From: Cyanoderma ruficeps
Taxonomy: Eukaryota; Chordata; Aves; Passeriformes; Timaliidae
Reading direction: 5' to 3'
Length of the DNA stretch: 64,000 nucleotides
Assembly (NCBI GenBank): GCA_008694505.1
Contig: VZDJ01000346.1
Span: 10,403,244 to 10,467,243 of the forward strand
The number at the start of each line of letters is the position of its first letter. Positions within the stretch are counted from its first letter, which is position 1. The notes under the pieces were generated by a model. It searched no databases, was not told the origin of the DNA, and saw nothing but the letters and a program-made list of their open reading frames with translations. This document shows, piece by piece, positions 60,301-64,000 of the stretch. A program made the translations under genes and the position numbers.

Positions 60301-63300
60301 AGTACAGACTTTGTCTGAGAGTGCAAAACAATCTGGATTTCTATCCCATTACTTTTGTTTCTGCCCAGACAAGCTATTAACCAAAGGATCAATACCATGT
60401 TTATATAAAAAGGAATTTGTTCAGTTAAATGTTGACTTCTACAAGAATACTCTATGAAAAGATAATCTGTGGTACTATTGCACATAATTTAAAATTTCAT
60501 GCATGTAGAGAGGCTTCAGTCAGGTACCCAAATTCATGGAAAAGACTGAAATTCAGAAGAGTAGTGTCCTTAACTTTCTGTTGGCTATATCTGTAAAGCT
60601 TATTTGTCAGATTTTTGAGTGTCTGCACTGTGTATTGAAGATACCTAACTTCCTTAATTGTACTTTGTGCATAATGTAATTTTCTTGGGGTATTTTTTGG
60701 GCCTTGTAAGAGTGCAGCACAGTAGTTGCTAAATCTTGATATTAGTCCTTGTCTGTTCAGACACTTGTGTGAAGTTAGGGATGTTCCTAAATACAGCAAT
60801 CTTTTGCTGTATCTATGGACTTTAACATAAAAGTGGAGAAAAGGAGTTGCCTGTAGCCTCCATGTTATATCATTATGCAGAGAAATAATATTTTTTGTTG
60901 GAACTCTAACAGTGTTTCTAGAAGGTTGATTTAGCCTTGCCTTGTGTAAGACTTGTGTATTTGCTTGCCTGATAACTATATCTGTATTACGGCCACAGCA
61001 TATGGATATGTCCCTGATGGAGTAAAAATATCAGACATGTATAAAATAATGCTGTTATTTTTAAATGAGAAACCTGGATAGTCTAAGGCTCTTGCAATAA
61101 GATTTTTGTCTCTGAGTGCTTAAAAGCTCTAAGCTATCAATTGTATACAAGACTGGAAATCCTGGGATAGAATTCCTTCCAAGAATGATTACAAGGAATT
61201 TGTCCTTCTTTCCTGGGGAATGAATGACAATGAATTTGTGTTTTGTTTGTTTTAGAAAGGACTTGCAGTATTCACAATTGATTTAAAGAGCTATATAAAT
61301 TTTAAGTAGCTGTTGACATTCCAACCAGAATATATTTTTTAATTATAACAGTGTCATCATGGAAGCTACTGTTCTGCCCTATTTTATAGAAAATAGCTTA
61401 CATTTCCTGTTTACTTCAAGTTTCATAACAGGAAAGACCACAGTTTCTATTCCACAGATATTCTGACATCATATATATTTTGTTTTAATTGCTGGTTGTC
61501 CACCTGCTTTAATAATTCTCTTAACTTCAACTAATATTTAGGAAAATGGCTAGCATTTGAAAATATTTTTAATGATAATTAAAGACATTTAAAATTTATG
61601 TACTCTCTTTATGGGTGTTCATATTGAGCCCTGAGGTTTTTAAATAAACGCCAATAAATATAAGTGTTATACAAGTTTTTTAGACATAGCTGTTAATATT
61701 TTTTTAATTATAGCTTTTTCAAAACTTCTGTTAGTGATGTGCAGAACAATTTCCCTTTTTTTGACCTGCTGTAGTAATATCTGTAATTAATGATACAGTG
61801 ATTATAGGAATTTTGACATTCACTTGCGGTTTCAGTAACTAATTTAGATAAGGTCTATGATGAAGTCTACTCATTTACTTCTTAAAACCATACACAGGAA
61901 CAACAAAAGATTTCACAAAGGCTATTATTAGTGTCAGTAAGTTTGACCACAGTGTTGTGGTGTGGTCATCTGTGGCTGATTTAATGTTAATTTTCAATAA
62001 TAGGCTTCTGGGGTATTGACAGGATTTATAGCAAATTAGAAGTTCATACGTGCCTTTGTTGGTCATTCTATAGTTTTCAGTTTAATTAAATGTGAAAAAG
62101 GGATTTGGCTTTGTTTTTATTTTATACTGTTCCCTCATTTTAACAATAGATCCTGAAGTGCTAATCCCATTCTGTTCTGCAGAGGTTCTTACGTTGTCCT
62201 CATCAACATATAGCTTTAGTCTTTCAGTCATGCATTAAATGATATGACTAACATCTGTTACATTTGGTTTGTTCTCTCACATTCTGTCCCTGGGGGAGGA
62301 ATTTCATGTGCAGTTAGTGGGGTTTGTTATAACATGGAGGGGTTTTTAAGATATTTATTTGTGTTCATATTAGAAGAGATGAGCTCAATGCACTTTGCAC
62401 CTACAACAAAAGACAGGATAGTTTGGGAGTGGATGATTGTTGTAGGAAAGTTCTGTCTCATTCATGCAGACTAAAACCATTTATTATGTCTGAGCAGGGA
62501 AATTGCTGACCATTATCTTTATCTTGGACATATTGGACACAAGATGCTGAGCATTTTGAACATAAGGATTGAAATGTCCCACTCAATGCTCTCTTCTGTT
62601 AGAAATCAGTGCAGAGAGTAGAAGAGTAAGCTACAGTACTTACGGTGGAAAAATGTTGATGAGAATATTGTAATGGCTGATGGCTTCTTGCTGATGAATT
62701 TTGGATTACTGTGCTGAGGTAGGTAATGATAATGGCAGCTGATAAATACTGCACCCTTAAAGATGAAATTGATTCTCCTAGCAAACTAGGAAAGGTGAAA
62801 ACTGCTGTAGGTGGTGTATGGTAAACCATTGTCAGGAGGAATTCCAAGGGAATTCTGAAATATTTGACTGATTTAACAGTTTTAGGATATATATGTCCAA
62901 CAAAATTGAGATACAAAAAGTGGTCTTGTGTGCCCATTCACTTTTTGTTCAGCTTGCACCAGCTGTTCTTCATTCCTGAGGAGATCTTGTTTAAGTAGTG
63001 AAACCCGGTTATCACTATAAAAGTGATAAAAATCAGCACATCCAGATGCTAAGCTGGGCTTTGAAGCATCTTAGAAAAATTAGGCAAGATTTCTAAATCC
63101 ATGATCAGTGCAACTCTTCTGCTTATTTGCCAAGATATAAATACATTTTATTTATAGAATGTCTTTTTATTGAAATCAGAAGAGCTTGCTATTTCCTTCT
63201 GAGAACTGTGGAAGATGGCAGAGTACTTCGAGCACTGCTTTCTGTTCTAAGAACATTCTGCAAATCAGTGTTATTCTGCAGTCTTATTGTATTAGCAGTG

Positions 63301-64000
63301 AGAAACATTATGCGTAATTAATTAGATAGTAATTTTTTGTGCTTTTTATAGGTTAGTGTAGAGTGCTTATATTTGCAGAAATCAGGTTACTTCTATACTT
63401 CCATTATCAGGTATGGTTTCTTCTTTGAGTTGCAGTATGAGCCACTGTATGCAAGTTCTCCAGAAAATAAAAAGGTCTCCTTTCTCATAAGTTGGAAGAA
63501 CTTGGTACTTTCTCCTTCTGAAGTTCAGTAGTTTTGTATTTTTATAGTCTTATTAAATGTAGCCCTTTCTTTTGTGCAGTGCTACTGTTTTTAATCAGTG
63601 CAGTCAGTGAGATAATATTCAGTTTATTTGGGAAGGGCATTGACTAAAAATGGACTCTACAGTTTTAGCTATGCAAACTACAGCGATTTGTTTAATAGTT
63701 CAAACTGTGTTTGAACTTTGCTTGATGAGCAAAATGGACACATTAACCCCCATATAATTTTACATAATGTTATTAATTGTAATTTAAAAATATCTATATA
63801 GTATACATTTGAAATAGTTTTAATTTTGTGGTGATGGTACTGTATTAACATAAAATATGCCTCATGCATAGAATGCAAACTTTATTTTATTTTCAACACG
63901 TCTTTTATCCTCAAAATGTTTTAAGTAGCTGTGAAAAGTACTCATATAAAGTTCATTTAAATATATCTCACTTTTCAGTTAGATGGCTGTTAATTTATCA
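60301..64000 (+). other. RIMS2: RIMS2 intron 1, nothing recognised
   Basis: AT-rich intronic DNA to the end of the window. I looked for the RIMS2 exon encoding the start of the zinc finger (expected codons for KLHQQFEMYKEQ) and did not find it. Confidence 0.5.

Noticed and set aside
60059..60457. 132-codon + strand frame
   Set aside because: Lies mostly over an apparent old CR1 relic in antisense; no recognisable protein.
21222..64000. Search for RIMS2 exon 2 (zinc-finger start) in the intron
   Set aside because: No sequence encoding KLHQQFEMYKEQ or the CxxC pairs of the zinc finger found; the intron is known to be very long in other vertebrates.

Overview
The window is vertebrate nuclear DNA, almost certainly from a bird. 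It is AT-rich and intron-like, with one strong CpG island. It also carries 3' fragments of avian CR1 LINEs, several much older CR1/L3-like relics and two solo LTRs of avian endogenous-retrovirus type. There is no operon structure, no CRISPR array, and no rRNA or tRNA gene that I can recognise. Family names come from remembered consensus sequences, not from a search.

The only gene I can name is RIMS2 (RIM2, a presynaptic active-zone scaffold), on the + strand. Its first coding exon lies at 21052-21221, inside a CpG island running from about 19.65 to 22.2 kb. The exon ends in a clean GTAAGG donor. Everything from 21222 to 64000 appears to be the start of the very long first intron: I could not find exon 2, which encodes the start of the zinc finger.

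Layout. 1-19.6 kb: upstream flank, holding a GC-richer block with a 3 x 32 bp minisatellite (2.6-3.3 kb), an unassigned cluster of coding-like open segments with exon-like borders (4.1-7.75 kb), a degraded LINE endonuclease fragment (about 9.05-9.42 kb), a CR1 reverse-transcriptase fragment (11.1-11.7 kb), simple repeats (14.5-14.7 kb) and a CR1 tail (15.7-15.9 kb). 19.6-22.2 kb: CpG island, several upstream ORFs, RIMS2 exon 1, and an alternating long/short minisatellite at the head of intron 1. 22.2-64 kb: intron 1, with ancient CR1 relics (28.9-29.9, 49.4-50.0, 60.0-60.3 kb), a sense solo LTR (33.87-34.91 kb) followed by an exon-like segment with a donor, CR1 fragments (45.0-45.2, 58.8-58.9 kb), a head-to-head inverted CR1 pair (50.25-51.5 kb), an antisense solo LTR (52.26-52.80 kb) and small tandem duplications.

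I found no new multi-gene system. The points most worth a second look are the in-frame upstream ORF 24 bases before the RIMS2 start, the minisatellite with REST-half-site-like words in every unit, the unassigned coding-like cluster at 4-8 kb, and the LTR-plus-donor arrangement inside intron 1. Most other open frames are chance frames in GC-rich DNA or lie inside repeats.
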